NCBI GenBank assembly: GCA_943737045.1 | Contig: CALSFV010000652.1 | Coordinates: 310,001-374,000, forward strand | Source: Parapristionchus giblindavisi | Lineage: Eukaryota; Nematoda; Chromadorea; Rhabditida; Diplogasteridae | Reading direction: 5' to 3' | DNA: 64,000 nucleotides | Part shown: positions 33,011-48,671 of the stretch, piece by piece | Numbering within the stretch: position 1 is the first letter of the stretch | Layout of the letters: the number at the start of each line of letters is the position of its first letter | Translations under genes and position numbers: made by a program | The notes under the pieces: generated by a model | Seen by the model: only the letters and a program-made list of their open reading frames with translations | What the model was told of the DNA's origin: nothing | Databases searched by the model: none

Positions 33011-33396
33011 CAGTACCGGTCGAGGCTATCCACTTTTGGTTTTACGTCATACAATTTTTTTAAACGATCCTGTCCGGGTTACCGGGGATTATTTTGAGAG
33101 TGTTTTTGAGAGTGTATATCTCCTCTCGTTTGATAAGATGGAATAAAAGAATAAAGAATACATAAATTAAGTGCAAACCTATCAGTGTAGATAACAATTC
33201 GTTGTTCGTTCGTAACTTCGTCACGAGAAATTCCTCCAATCGGTGAGAAAATATCAGAGATCATATCCTTAGTCGCACTAAAAACATAAGTTTCACTCCC
33301 CACATTTAGCTTGTAAAAATCTATTGTTTTCTTGGTATGAGATGACTATTGAAGTATCTCCAAATATTAAATTTCAAATGAGTGTGCTTAAGGTCA

Positions 33397-33652
33397 GACG
33401 GGTTAGGTATGAGGAGCTAGGTTAGATGGGTGAGGTGTGAGGAGCTAGTTCAGATGGGTTAGCTGTGAGGAGCTAGTTCAGATGGGTTAGCTGTGAGGAG
33501 CTAGTTCAGATGGGTTAGCTGTGAGGAGCTAGTTCAGATGGGTTAGCTGTGAGGAGCTAGTTCAGATGGGTTAGCTGTGAGGAGCTAGTTCTGATGGGTT
33601 AGCTGTGAGGAGCTATTTCAGATGGGTTAGCTGGGAGGAGCCAGGCGAGAAA
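33397..33652. repeat. 28-bp minisatellite, ~9 copies
   Basis: Tandem copies of GATGGGTTAGCTGTGAGGAG CTAGTTCA. The central copies are identical and the edge copies diverged. It lies in the first intron of the RRM paralogue (33278-33712). Confidence 0.92.
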
Positions 33653-33835
33653 CAAAGCATCCCGTGCTTAAACAATGCATAAATAAAACTTAGCTGGTCG
33701 TAAGCAACTGACCTTTTCAGAATATTCTGGACGTAGACGGTATTCTTAATTTCGACGCGATCGCCCATGATTAAGAATAACTGCAATCCAATATTGTTTA
33801 GTCAATCAGGTACAAAGAATAACAATCACAATGAA

Positions 33836-34630
<795 letters not shown>

Positions 34631-34636
34631 TTTATT
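34631..34636 (-). terminator. ALDH polyadenylation signal
   Basis: AATAAA on the minus strand, 30 bp behind the TAA stop (34667-34669). The duplicated ALDH tail at 40511 starts just inside this point and lacks the hexamer. Confidence 0.7.
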
Positions 34637-34666
34637 AAATTCACAATATCGATTATCGATTGGCAA

Positions 34667-39466
<4,800 letters not shown>

Positions 39467-39515
39467 TGTACTGCAGAGACGAACCTCGGCTGTCAGATCA
39501 ACTAAAGAATCGACC

Positions 39516-39524
39516 CTATTTATA
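39516..39524 (-). promoter_or_regulatory. TATA-like box of ALDH gene
   Basis: TATAAATAG on the minus strand about 50 bp upstream of the ATG. Downstream are TTTAG and CTGCAG acceptor-like sites (around 39470-39500) that could also serve nematode trans-splicing. Neither use can be proven here. Confidence 0.4.
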
Positions 39525-39534
39525 TGAGGAAGTG

Positions 39535-39745
39535 AGAGACAACAAGAGAGAGTGTGGATTGGTGCGAGAGTACAGACAGCGAGAGGGACTAGAGTGATTG
39601 GGGATAGAGGAGAGACGAGGGAGAGGGGGGGGGGAGGGATTGAGATAGAGATAGAGGGCGAATGAGAGAGAGATGGAAAGAGAGAGGAGGGAAAGAGAAG
39701 GGAAAGAGGGAGTGTGAGAGAGAGAGGGAGAGAGAGAACGGAGAG
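39535..39745. repeat. GA/CT-rich tract upstream of ALDH
   Basis: A purine-rich plus strand dominated by GAGAGA, with a G run at 39627-39637. It sits 70-280 bp upstream of the ALDH start. It could be a promoter-associated GAGA-type tract or simple low complexity. Confidence 0.7.
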
Positions 39746-40474
39746 GAACGCGAGACGAGTCGTGTAGAAGTGTGCAATTTTGTATGTTTATGTATTTGTG
39801 TGCTCTTACTGTTTATAGTGCGAGAGTTTTAGAACGGTGAACGGGGGTAGAGACGAAGAGATAAACATGAGAAACAAGAGAAACATACAGATTAAAACGA
39901 GAAATGCGCTGATTTTTGAAGAAATAATGGGCGGTAATTATAGATACTCGTAGTTTGTGGTTGATTGTGTACAATAACAATCGTCATGTACCGAATACGG
40001 ATGGACACGGGTGAACTGAGCCTCATTTCCGGACTTGGCACGGCGGACTGGTAAACAAAATTTTTTTGTCCGGATTGCTAAAGGAGAAATATGATATGCT
40101 GTTTTTATCGTTGTGCAAAAGAATAAGATCACATAACGAAATAACTAGAGTAGACCTTTTCGCGAATTCAATGTACATTATAGGTAAACTGAACTCTAAT
40201 GGGATATGTCGGTAAAAACTGAACGGCTTCCTCGTTTTCTCTAGAGCACAGATTTCTTGAGTATATAGGGAAAATTCCTAGAAATTTTCCCTGTTTTTTC
40301 TTTTGAAAAAAATTTTACTCTCCGTATTGGCAATACTCACTTGTTGTTCGCCAAGAGAGCTAAATAGTGTCGTCAGAGAGGAGATTTTCAAATTACCTCG
40401 GGGTGTTACTTTAACGATTTTTCAGATACCCCTACTAGCTGTGCATTGTGCCCAAATGATACGTTCAAAACCAA
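39746..40474. other. Spacer with a diverged MITE B copy
   Basis: 40310-40420 (TTTTACTCTCCGTATTGGCAAT...CAAATTACCTCGGGGTG) is a diverged family-B MITE. No gene was recognised in the rest. Confidence 0.5.
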
Positions 40475-41713
40475 TTTTTAAAGTTCCCTACAAGGTAGTA
40501 GGAGCATCGTTAAATTCACAATATCGATTATCGATTGGCAATTACAATTTGAGTTTAGGATGTACATTGGCTTGCATGCAGACGGGCTTTTCGTGGGTGA
40601 ACGTGTCGAAGGAATACTTTCCGTTGATTCGTCCCATGCCCGAGTTGCCCACACCACCGAACGGCATGCCCGGAGCTACAATTGTACCGAAGGGTTACTG
40701 TAGCTCTTAGATACGGTATAAATCAATACCAAAAGCATGTGAGAGTGCTCCATTGACGGTGACTCCTCCACTGCTCGTCTCCCGAATGAATCTCTTCGCC
40801 TTCTCCTCATCGGCTGTGTAGATGTACGCAGCCAGCGGCTTTTCGTTTCTGGATAATCAATCGATAATCAATAGATAATCAATCAATAATCGATCGATAA
40901 ATATCATTACATGTTATGACTCATTTAATAATAATATTAGCAATAAAAATTGTTTTTTACATTCAAGGTGCATGCAAATTTATATTTGTACTTTTATTAA
41001 TTATACTATTTTAATTGCCAGACAAATTAGTCGTTCAGAGTCAATCATATCATCGACAATGATACTGCTATTAGTATTGTACTGCATAATTTACTAATTA
41101 CACTGGTATGAAAAAAATCGATAATATGGCAACGATTGAGGACTATAAGATTATTGATTACCTCTTGATGTAGTTGAGGGCTGCATCGAACGAGGGCACG
41201 GTGAGAATGGGAAGAAGCGGTCCAAAGATCTAAAAGAAATAATGATCAAGCTAATTTTGAAATTAATTTTTAACCTTTCCTTATTAAAATTATAATGCTG
41301 AAACATATACAAAAGGTATTTGGAATTGATTGATTGTCTAACGTAGTCCTCGGGCGAGTTCAAAAGGATCAAACATGTGTTCACCTTCCCCAAGTCCTTT
41401 CCATTATTAGTATTATTTTTCTTATCGTTTCTGTATTTGCTGTCGCACTTGTCACGGGTGTATCAAATAAATAAATAAAAAAAAAATTACCTCTTCCTTC
41501 ATGAAGTCATCATTATCCTCTACATCAATGAGATGAAAGGGAATGAATTTCTCCTCGCGATTCGTCTCTCCGCCTCCCTTGTACACAACCTTGCCTTTGG
41601 TCTTTGACATTAGGTCCGTCAAACGTCTAAAAGGGACACATGAAACTACGAAATTGCAAGTATCTATTGTGCGTATTTTTTTAAAGTTCCCTACAAGGTA
41701 GTAGGAGCATCGT
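40475..41713. repeat. 36-bp direct repeats flanking the duplicated ALDH tail
   Basis: 40475-40510 and 41678-41713 are identical (TTTTTAAAGTTCCCTACAAG...GAGCATCGT). This looks like a duplicated target site on either side of the inserted ALDH segment. It is absent from the donor locus at 34633-35791. Confidence 0.85.
40511..41668 (-). pseudogene. Partial ALDH duplicate (last four exons)
   Basis: The segment copies 34633-35791, including three introns, at roughly 97% identity by eye. The exons correspond to 11-14 of the ALDH gene (about 41493-41632, 41162-41230, 40732-40852, 40545-40677), with all splice sites retained. The coding differences I could check are mostly silent. Two are not: DEVKA became DEEKA and PKLIL became PKLKL. 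There is no upstream catalytic half and the AATAAA is missing, so it cannot make an enzyme alone. It lies upstream of the parent gene in the same orientation. Confidence 0.85.
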
Positions 41714-42268
41714 GAAAAAATCGTTCCACTTAGTTGATCGTCTTATGGCAAGTGCGTTCACCTACAGTGTGTTCCCTTGTCAGTGTGTTCCCTTGTCAAG
41801 GTGTTCCCTTGTCAAGGTCGGGGAAGGTTGCGAGCCCCCCTTCCTCTCTTGTTCTCTCTTTCTTTTTTCTTGTGAGACCCCTGTTTAACACCGTCCCTGC
41901 TCTGTACGTCCAGAGTAAACGTTGTGGTGGAGTGGACCTAGATATTCGTCTAGGGGTCATCTACTCATATACCACGTCTAGCACGTGATCAGGGTAGGGA
42001 ACACACGTTTTTCTCGCTTGTAGTCTATCACTGGGAAAAAGAGAGGTAGTGGCGTATCATCTCTATTCCGGTGGTTGACGTTTCATACGCCTTTCTCGTT
42101 GTCGTCGTTCCGTTCTGTGTGTGTCCGGTCCTTATATGTTTCTTGTCTCGTCCATTCATCATATCTCTTCTCTTCTGTAATTGATCTGTCTACCTATTGA
42201 TTGGTCGCTTCCTTATTTTCTGTCTGTCTCTTCATCTCTCATTCTCTGTAATTGTCTCTCTCATAGAA

Positions 42269-43252
42269 ATGACTGAGATCAATGAGATCAAAGAGCTTAT
42301 GCTCGCACAGTCTAAGCAGATCTGCAGTCTGACCAAACTGGTCCAGATTCTAATTCATCATTCAGTTTCCCAATCCACAGCCAGTCAAGCTGCTCTGACC
42401 ACTGTCATGGGCCACAAAGACGTCATCGAAGATAAGTTAAGTAGGGCAGTACTCGTTAACTGCCCTGAGGGTGAGAATGATACTGATACTCTAACTAATG
42501 ATCGTATATTGATAAGCAAGATATTTCAGTCTATTAATAACCCTAAACTTGATGAGATCAAAAATCAAGTTAGGTTCTTCAGATTTCCTGAAAGTCGACC
42601 TGAGGGTCGCAAGAGTCCTCGTATCATTAAGATCATTCTGCCGGACCACTCCTACCGTAATCTCTTCATCGACGAGGCAATCAGAGTGAGGTGCGGTCGT
42701 CTAACTGGGTCCCCAAGAGCGTTCATTCGCCCTGATTACACGAGGGCCCAGTTGGAGACCGACCGCTCTCTACGCCAACAAGCGGCTGCACTGAATACAG
42801 AATGTGGTATGATTAGATATACAGTGAGAGATCTCAGACTCATCGAGATCAGACATCCTAAGCCTCTCCCTGAGGACTGGAAGGGTACCATTATCCAATC
42901 CAATCAGAATCCTCTCCTTTCTAGCTTTATTCAACAAGCTTTGCAGAACGATAATGCTAGTGACAGATCCTACACCAGAGGACGTGGTCGTACGCGTGGC
43001 AGTACGCGTGGGCGCGGACGAGGCAGCGTCAGCAACAGCAACTCAAGGAAGAGACACGCTCATGGTGATAGTACTCGTGAGTCGAAGAGGAACAGAGATT
43101 CTAATCTGTCCACTCTTTTTGAATCTATTTCCTCTGTTGCGCACTCTTCGCCTACCCAACACCATCTTGTTCCTCCAACTAGAGTCTCTCCCTCTGCCGC
43201 AAACTCTTCTCGGCATTCTCCCATCTATAATTCGTTACAAGTAGATTTTTAG
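42269..43252 (+). CDS. LINE ORF1, RNA-binding protein
   Basis: A 327-aa frame from the first ATG (MTEINEIKELMLAQ), with an amphipathic, coiled-coil-like start. The central part (residues ~95-190: VRFFRFPES, RIIKIILPDHSYRNLF) resembles the RRM-like core of LINE ORF1 proteins. An Arg/Gly-rich basic tract (GRGRTRGSTRGRGRG) and a Ser-rich tail follow. It is expected to coat the element's RNA. The frame is open for 24 codons upstream of the ATG, but without another ATG. Six bases separate its stop from the ORF2 frame. Confidence 0.8.
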   Translation: MTEINEIKELMLAQSKQICSLTKLVQILIHHSVSQSTASQAALTTVMGHKDVIEDKLSRAVLVNCPEGENDTDTLTNDRILISKIFQSINNPKLDEIKNQVRFFRFPESRPEGRKSPRIIKIILPDHSYRNLFIDEAIRVRCGRLTGSPRAFIRPDYTRAQLETDRSLRQQAAALNTECGMIRYTVRDLRLIEIRHPKPLPEDWKGTIIQSNQNPLLSSFIQQALQNDNASDRSYTRGRGRTRGSTRGRGRGSVSNSNSRKRHAHGDSTRESKRNRDSNLSTLFESISSVAHSSPTQHHLVPPTRVSPSAANSSRHSPIYNSLQVDF

Positions 43253-43258
43253 GATCCT

Positions 43259-46132
43259 TTGCTTAGGGCTGCTCTTTCACCTTCTGTCAATCCCTCCACA
43301 ACCTTTCTATCATCCACCCCCCAGCCCTTGTCTTCCTCTTTGCACTCAAATCAGTCCTATATAAGTCTGTCATGCGCTCTGATTAATGCTCGTTCTGTAT
43401 CGAATAAGTTGTCACTTCTTGAACAATTCATCAATGATCACGCTATCACTATATTATGTCTCACTGAGACATGGGCTACACCTGAAACGGTTACTGACGC
43501 AATGTTAGCATTCGATAGATTTACAGTATACAGATCAGATAGAGTCTCCTCTACCAGAGGGGGCGGAGCCGCGCTCCTTATTGATCACTCTTTTCCCTCT
43601 CTTCTAATCGAAAGTCGTTCTTTCTCGCTACTTTGTCAAGCTGTAGCCTGTCAGATCACGCGCTCGTCAACTTCTCGAATAATAGTAGTTGTCGTATACC
43701 GTAGTCCCACCTGCACTATTGACGCTTTCTCCGAATGTTTGGATTGGATACACAACATATATATAGATAGCTCGCACCCCATCATCGTTTGTGGTGATTT
43801 CAATTGTAGTAACATAGACTGGTCCTCCTCTACAGTACACTCTGCCTCCCCCTCTCATGCCTCCGCGCTTCTCGACTTTTCTATCTCTACCTCTCTCACA
43901 CAAATGGTTGTTGATCCTACTCGTCAGTCTCATCTGTTAGACTTAGTATTTACTTCCGATGCATCTATAATTGAGTCTATACATGTCGAGCCCCCTCTAC
44001 CTAGTCTAGATCATTCCACAGTATGCTACAGTATTCCTACATTGTTAGCTCCTCCCACTACTATCAAATATCGAGACTACTCTAAAGCTGACTGGTCATC
44101 TATCAATTGCGCTATTGACGCTGTCAATTGGACTGAATTGTTCAATTTCGTTACTGATTCTACCGCTCTCTACTCCCTTTTCACAGACAAAATAAATTCC
44201 ATAATTAATAAATATGTTCCGATTCGTTCCAGAAGCCTCAAACTGTTAAAGTTTTCCTGTAAATCCAGGCGCCTTCTCGCTAAATGTAGAAGTCTATACA
44301 GACGTAGATTCAATATTGGCCTTGCACCGTATCTCAACACCCGCTCAGCGCTCAATAAATCTATTAAGCACACACGTAAACTTAAAGAAAAATCACTGAT
44401 GCGTAGTCGGAACCTTCGGGCTTTCTATTCTTACAGTAGCACGAGGATCAAAGATCAATCCTTATCTCTACCCACACTTGCTTCGTCTGACCAAACGCAA
44501 TGCACCAATGACCAATCTAAGGCCAATGAGCTAGCACGGCATTTCGAGCAATCTTTCAATTACCTTTCATACACTATTCCCTCATTGTCTCATCTCTCGT
44601 CCACTGAGTCTATTGATTATGTTGACATCAATCTAGCTACGGTATCCAAACTTTTGCGCGCTCTCCCTGCACGTAACTCCTCGTCTCCTGATTGCATACC
44701 ATATATCTTCCTAAAAAATACTGCCGATCATATATGTCTGCCTCTTACTATTCTGTACAATCGATTCCTCTTATACGGTTCATCACCATCTCAATGGCAA
44801 ACTGCTAATGTTAAGGCTGTTTACAAGCGTAAAGGACCTAAGAATTTGGCCAGCTCATATAGACCCATTTCTCTTACCTGCTCCTCATCTAAAGTATTCG
44901 AACGTATAATAGTTTCAGCCTTATCTAGCTACCTTGATAGTAATAATCTAAATTGTCCACAACAACATGGGTATCGTACGTTCAGATCGTGTAATTCTGC
45001 ACTTATTTCTTCATTTTCGCATTGGCTTCCAGCTCTAGATCAAAATAAACACATCTCAGTTGCATTTATCGATTTTTCTCGCGCCTTTGATTCAATCCCT
45101 ATCAATTTGCTCTTACACAAATGTGCTTGCTTAGGAATTAAAGGTTCACTACTAAACTTTGTACGCTCTTTCCTGTCTAATAGATCTCAATCCGTTGTGG
45201 TAGGTGACGCTGTTTCCACTCCATTCAAGGCTTCTTCCGGGGTTCCTCAGGGTAGCTGTCTTGGTCCTCTATTGTTCTCTCTTTATATCTCTGATCTACC
45301 TCGTATTCTACCTAAGAACGTACATTGCACAATGTATGCAGATGACGTGAAACTTTACACTTTCAATGATCCCTCTGCTCTTCAAACCGCCCTCGATGCA
45401 CTCTTCCAATGGTCTATTGACTGGGGATTAACTATCTCTCAATCCAAAACCGTCATTATGAAAATAGGTAAAAATCATCCAAACATTGACTTTTCAATCG
45501 ATCATACTCGCCTTCCCGTTGTTAAAGAATTCACTGACCTAGGTATTACTTATTGCAATCGTTTATCTTTCGCGGTTCACATTCGTAATATTGTCGCCAG
45601 AGCGAAATCCAGATGCTCTTATATTTATCGCATTTTCCACTCCAATAGTCCTAAACTATACTCTCGCCTGTTTATGACCTACGTCCGTCCCATTCTCGAA
45701 AATTGTTCTGAACTTTGGTCTCCCCATGAGGAACAGCTGATAAAAGTCATTGAAAATGTTCAAAAAGTGTATACTCGTCGTATTTTTGCCAAGTGCAAAC
45801 TTCCTTATACATCTTATTCTAATCGATTAATTTATCTGAATTTAGAGCCTCTTCAGAATCGACGTGCTCTTGCAGACTTGTGCTTTGCCTACAAAGTGAC
45901 ACACGGACTCATCGAGCTCGACAATCCCCTCTTCTTCCTACCCTCCCTTAATACAAGACATTCTCGTAGAAACAACTTCATTTATAGAAAACATATTTTT
46001 AAATCCACTCGCTTTGCCAATTTCATTTCTAATCGTGTAGTCAACTCTTGGAATCAGCTTAATAATAATATTATAATATGTCCTTCTGTAAAATCTTTCC
46101 GAAAATCCATCGCTTCATTACCATCGTTGTAG
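43259..46132 (+). CDS. LINE ORF2, endonuclease-reverse transcriptase
   Basis: This 957-codon frame nicks target DNA and copies the element's RNA. The N-terminal apurinic-type endonuclease has NARSVSNK, LTETW, GGGAALLI, VYRSP, GDFN (about 178) and LDLVFTSD, then DHSTV. The reverse transcriptase has SSYRPISL, AFIDFSRAFDSI, SSGVPQGSCLGPLLF and catalytic YADD at about 693-696. The C-terminal region has a thumb-like RPILENCSELWSP stretch. No RNase H was recognised. The frame opens a few bases after the ORF1 stop and has no early ATG, so translation would need readthrough, reinitiation or a non-ATG start. Confidence 0.92.
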   Translation: MLRAALSPSVNPSTTFLSSTPQPLSSSLHSNQSYISLSCALINARSVSNKLSLLEQFINDHAITILCLTETWATPETVTDAMLAFDRFTVYRSDRVSSTRGGGAALLIDHSFPSLLIESRSFSLLCQAVACQITRSSTSRIIVVVVYRSPTCTIDAFSECLDWIHNIYIDSSHPIIVCGDFNCSNIDWSSSTVHSASPSHASALLDFSISTSLTQMVVDPTRQSHLLDLVFTSDASIIESIHVEPPLPSLDHSTVCYSIPTLLAPPTTIKYRDYSKADWSSINCAIDAVNWTELFNFVTDSTALYSLFTDKINSIINKYVPIRSRSLKLLKFSCKSRRLLAKCRSLYRRRFNIGLAPYLNTRSALNKSIKHTRKLKEKSLMRSRNLRAFYSYSSTRIKDQSLSLPTLASSDQTQCTNDQSKANELARHFEQSFNYLSYTIPSLSHLSSTESIDYVDINLATVSKLLRALPARNSSSPDCIPYIFLKNTADHICLPLTILYNRFLLYGSSPSQWQTANVKAVYKRKGPKNLASSYRPISLTCSSSKVFERIIVSALSSYLDSNNLNCPQQHGYRTFRSCNSALISSFSHWLPALDQNKHISVAFIDFSRAFDSIPINLLLHKCACLGIKGSLLNFVRSFLSNRSQSVVVGDAVSTPFKASSGVPQGSCLGPLLFSLYISDLPRILPKNVHCTMYADDVKLYTFNDPSALQTALDALFQWSIDWGLTISQSKTVIMKIGKNHPNIDFSIDHTRLPVVKEFTDLGITYCNRLSFAVHIRNIVARAKSRCSYIYRIFHSNSPKLYSRLFMTYVRPILENCSELWSPHEEQLIKVIENVQKVYTRRIFAKCKLPYTSYSNRLIYLNLEPLQNRRALADLCFAYKVTHGLIELDNPLFFLPSLNTRHSRRNNFIYRKHIFKSTRFANFISNRVVNSWNQLNNNIIICPSVKSFRKSIASLPSL

Positions 46133-46190
46133 GAATTTCTTTTTATTTGTAATTTTCATCTTTGCTACCCAAGTCGTAGCATCGTATTTA

Positions 46191-47271
46191 TGCGTACTCC
46201 ACTATCAAATATTTGATCAGAAATTATACTTTACTTTCGCACCGCATAAAGTATATTATTACAGTTTAGCCCGAAAAATGCACTGATTTACCCACCACAC
46301 ATAAAACATTATTTATTTGCACATCGTGCGTCATGCGATCGTGTGGTAAATTACGGCAGAATTATGGAAACACGATCTTTGATCTCCCCTGATCTCATGT
46401 ATTGAGGAAATAGGTCCGAAGAAGAGATTATAATTAGGCCCTCCGCACTGAATTGGATTTGAATTATCCAAGCAGTGATCAACTGCAGGACTTCGTGTGC
46501 CTTGAATAACGGGTTGTACCTTTACCTTTTTACCTTTGAAAACCTTTCATCGTGCATGTGACCTCCAGAAATCAGGAAAATCTGAGAATAAAGAGATCTA
46601 CGATTCCATCTCCCGTCTCCCCTCTTTGTCATGAGAATTTTTGATGAGAAATGAAATGAAAAAAATGTGTTAATTTCTGTATGATCGATCAAGTATAATA
46701 TTTATTGACAAATACTTGAGCAGTATAGCGAATATACCTCCGAATAGAGATAATTGGAGGTAAAGAAGGGATCGGAATGGGAGAAGAAAAGGTAAAAGAT
46801 CGACGATGAAACTATCACTTTGACTAACAATATTCTACTCAATATCAACCTTCTGTCTACTTTTTGAGTGTTTACAGTATTGACTGTGTTGTTCAAGGCC
46901 GCTGCTAATGCACAAATATTCTTCTTCTATTGACTTTACAGTGATTAAATAACTCGAGTAAAGAATAAGTCGAAAATAGAAACACGAAATTTAAATTCTC
47001 TCGCGCGCAAAGGGATGCAAATCAAATTATGCCACGCGATTTCAAATTTTGTGCTTCCATTTTCGACTTTACGGGTACTTTTTTGACGGGTGGAAAATCG
47101 TCGATTTCGGTTTTCCACTATTTTTGGTTAACGATGAATGGGTTTTATAGTTAAAAAATATCAAAGCTGTGATCTAGATATCGCATCATTTTCGTCGTTC
47201 TTCCTATTTTATTCAATATTTATTATTTATAGAATATCGTTACTTTCTCTTGTTCAAGAAACGATAAATTA

Positions 47272-47274
<3 letters not shown>
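46191..47274. other. Spacer behind the LINE
   Basis: 46209-46262 is the short hairpin repeat also seen at 9139-9205. No gene was recognised in the remainder. Confidence 0.5.
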
Positions 47275-47446
<172 letters not shown>

Positions 47447-48296
47447 ACATGATCGTGAATGGACACGAACAATCGGCGCAACAAGATTTAAATATTTATC
47501 CATGGCACAATAATAATACAATCTTTTTTATTTACATGATCGAACATGCGTAACACTTTGCTTCATGCTATTGTGGCGAACTCCGTGGGACAAAACATCC
47601 CGAGTTCAAGTTGCATTAGAATCTTTTGCAGAAGATGACTGCGCTCTCAGTATGTTAAGTACGAACTTCGGAAGAGTTTTACGATATCTGAACATAAAAG
47701 AACATTATATATTTTTCCTATTATTTATAGTATTGCTCACAAAAAATCCCCCAGTTTCTAACACTCTTTTTAGTTCTGACCACAACCTATTCAAACGACG
47801 AAGTCGACAAAGTGTAACCAAAATGGATAGTTTCTAATGAGTCTTTTTCCGTTTTATTAAATGTAGCAAAGCGCTGGGAGAACCTAGACGTTTTACTGCT
47901 TATCATCACTCAGGTTGCGATACTTATTTTTCTCCGGTAAGAGCCTCTTAGTTACTATCATTGAGCCACCCCCCCCCCCCCGTTGGGGGAGAATTCCTAT
48001 TGACCTCTTGATAAAACGTGTTTAAATGGAAAAAAAAGATTACTCTGAAATGAAGAAGATGATAAGGAAGAGATCGATGATGGGAAATACGGCAGTAAAC
48101 ATCATGAAAGAACTGCCATCTATTTCTATTCCAGTGAGTGGTATGGTGTACATTATGAACAATGGTGTATACGAGATACAGCAAGGTACGATAGTTTGTA
48201 ATTATTGATCGTCGGTGAAATATTAAATAATTTATTTATGACGAAATAGCAAAGTCATCAAGCAATTGTTGACGAAGAATTGAGCGAAGACTTCAC

Positions 48297-48431
48297 ACAG
48301 ATAAATAAGTGTTATCCACGGAGCATAAGACCTGAGAGGTTTTACATTTAACACTTTTTAAGCGCGAAAAGTGTTAAATATAACACTTCTCAGGTCTTAT
48401 GCTCCGTGGATAACACTTAGTTCTCTGTGTG
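48297..48431. mobile_element. MITE sharing P4 termini
   Basis: CACACAGATAAATAAGTGTTA...TAACACTTAGTTCTCTGTGTG, a palindrome of 135 bp whose terminal ~35 bp match both ends of P4 (GTTATCCACGGAGCAT). It is a minimal internal-deletion relative of P4, in an intron of the chemoreceptor pseudogene. Confidence 0.85.
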
Positions 48432-48671
48432 TTCGTGGGTTAGCTCTATCTATTTTTTTCTTCTGTATTCTGTTTCATGACTAGTTCATGACTAAACAAA
48501 TCCGTGAAAGGATCAAGTGATTTGATTCTGAAGAACGCCTTCAATAGTTGATGAGAAGAATATGAACGAAGAATTATTCAAGATATATGTACCCCTTGTT
48601 GGGGACCTCATAGTCATGCCCAGACTAATCAGCCGTTTAGCGGCAACCATTCCCTCCCCAATGGTTCTGTG

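Larger units (their letters stand above)
32801..33768 (-). pseudogene. Truncated FUS-type RRM paralogue
   Basis: Three exons, 33713-33768, 33179-33277 and 32801-32883, have the same sizes (56, 99, 83 nt) and phases as the first three exons of the RRM-RING gene at 8223-9851. They encode MGDRVEIKNTVYVQNIL, DIFSPIGGISRDE...VIYTD and TGENKGACMITFI...VINLLNG. The frame is intact and begins with ATG. Downstream, where the RRM tail and RING exons should follow, there is only the ATAA microsatellite and the P4 palindrome. No RING exon was found elsewhere in the window. It is probably a broken duplicate, although a rearranged gene with different 3' exons cannot be excluded. Confidence 0.7.
41740..46190 (+). 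mobile_element. Full-length two-ORF LINE
   Basis: A pyrimidine-rich leader precedes ORF1 (42269-43252) and ORF2 (43259-46132), both without stops. The 3' untranslated region is short and its tail is not obvious; target duplications were not found, so both ends are approximate. Architecture (ORF1 with basic tail, AP-endonuclease plus RT) fits the CR1/Jockey group of non-LTR elements. Intact frames suggest a young, possibly active copy. Confidence 0.85.

Noticed and set aside
33397..33652. CRISPR-like array of 28-bp repeats
   Set aside because: The copies are directly adjacent with no unique spacers, and the context is eukaryotic. It is a minisatellite.
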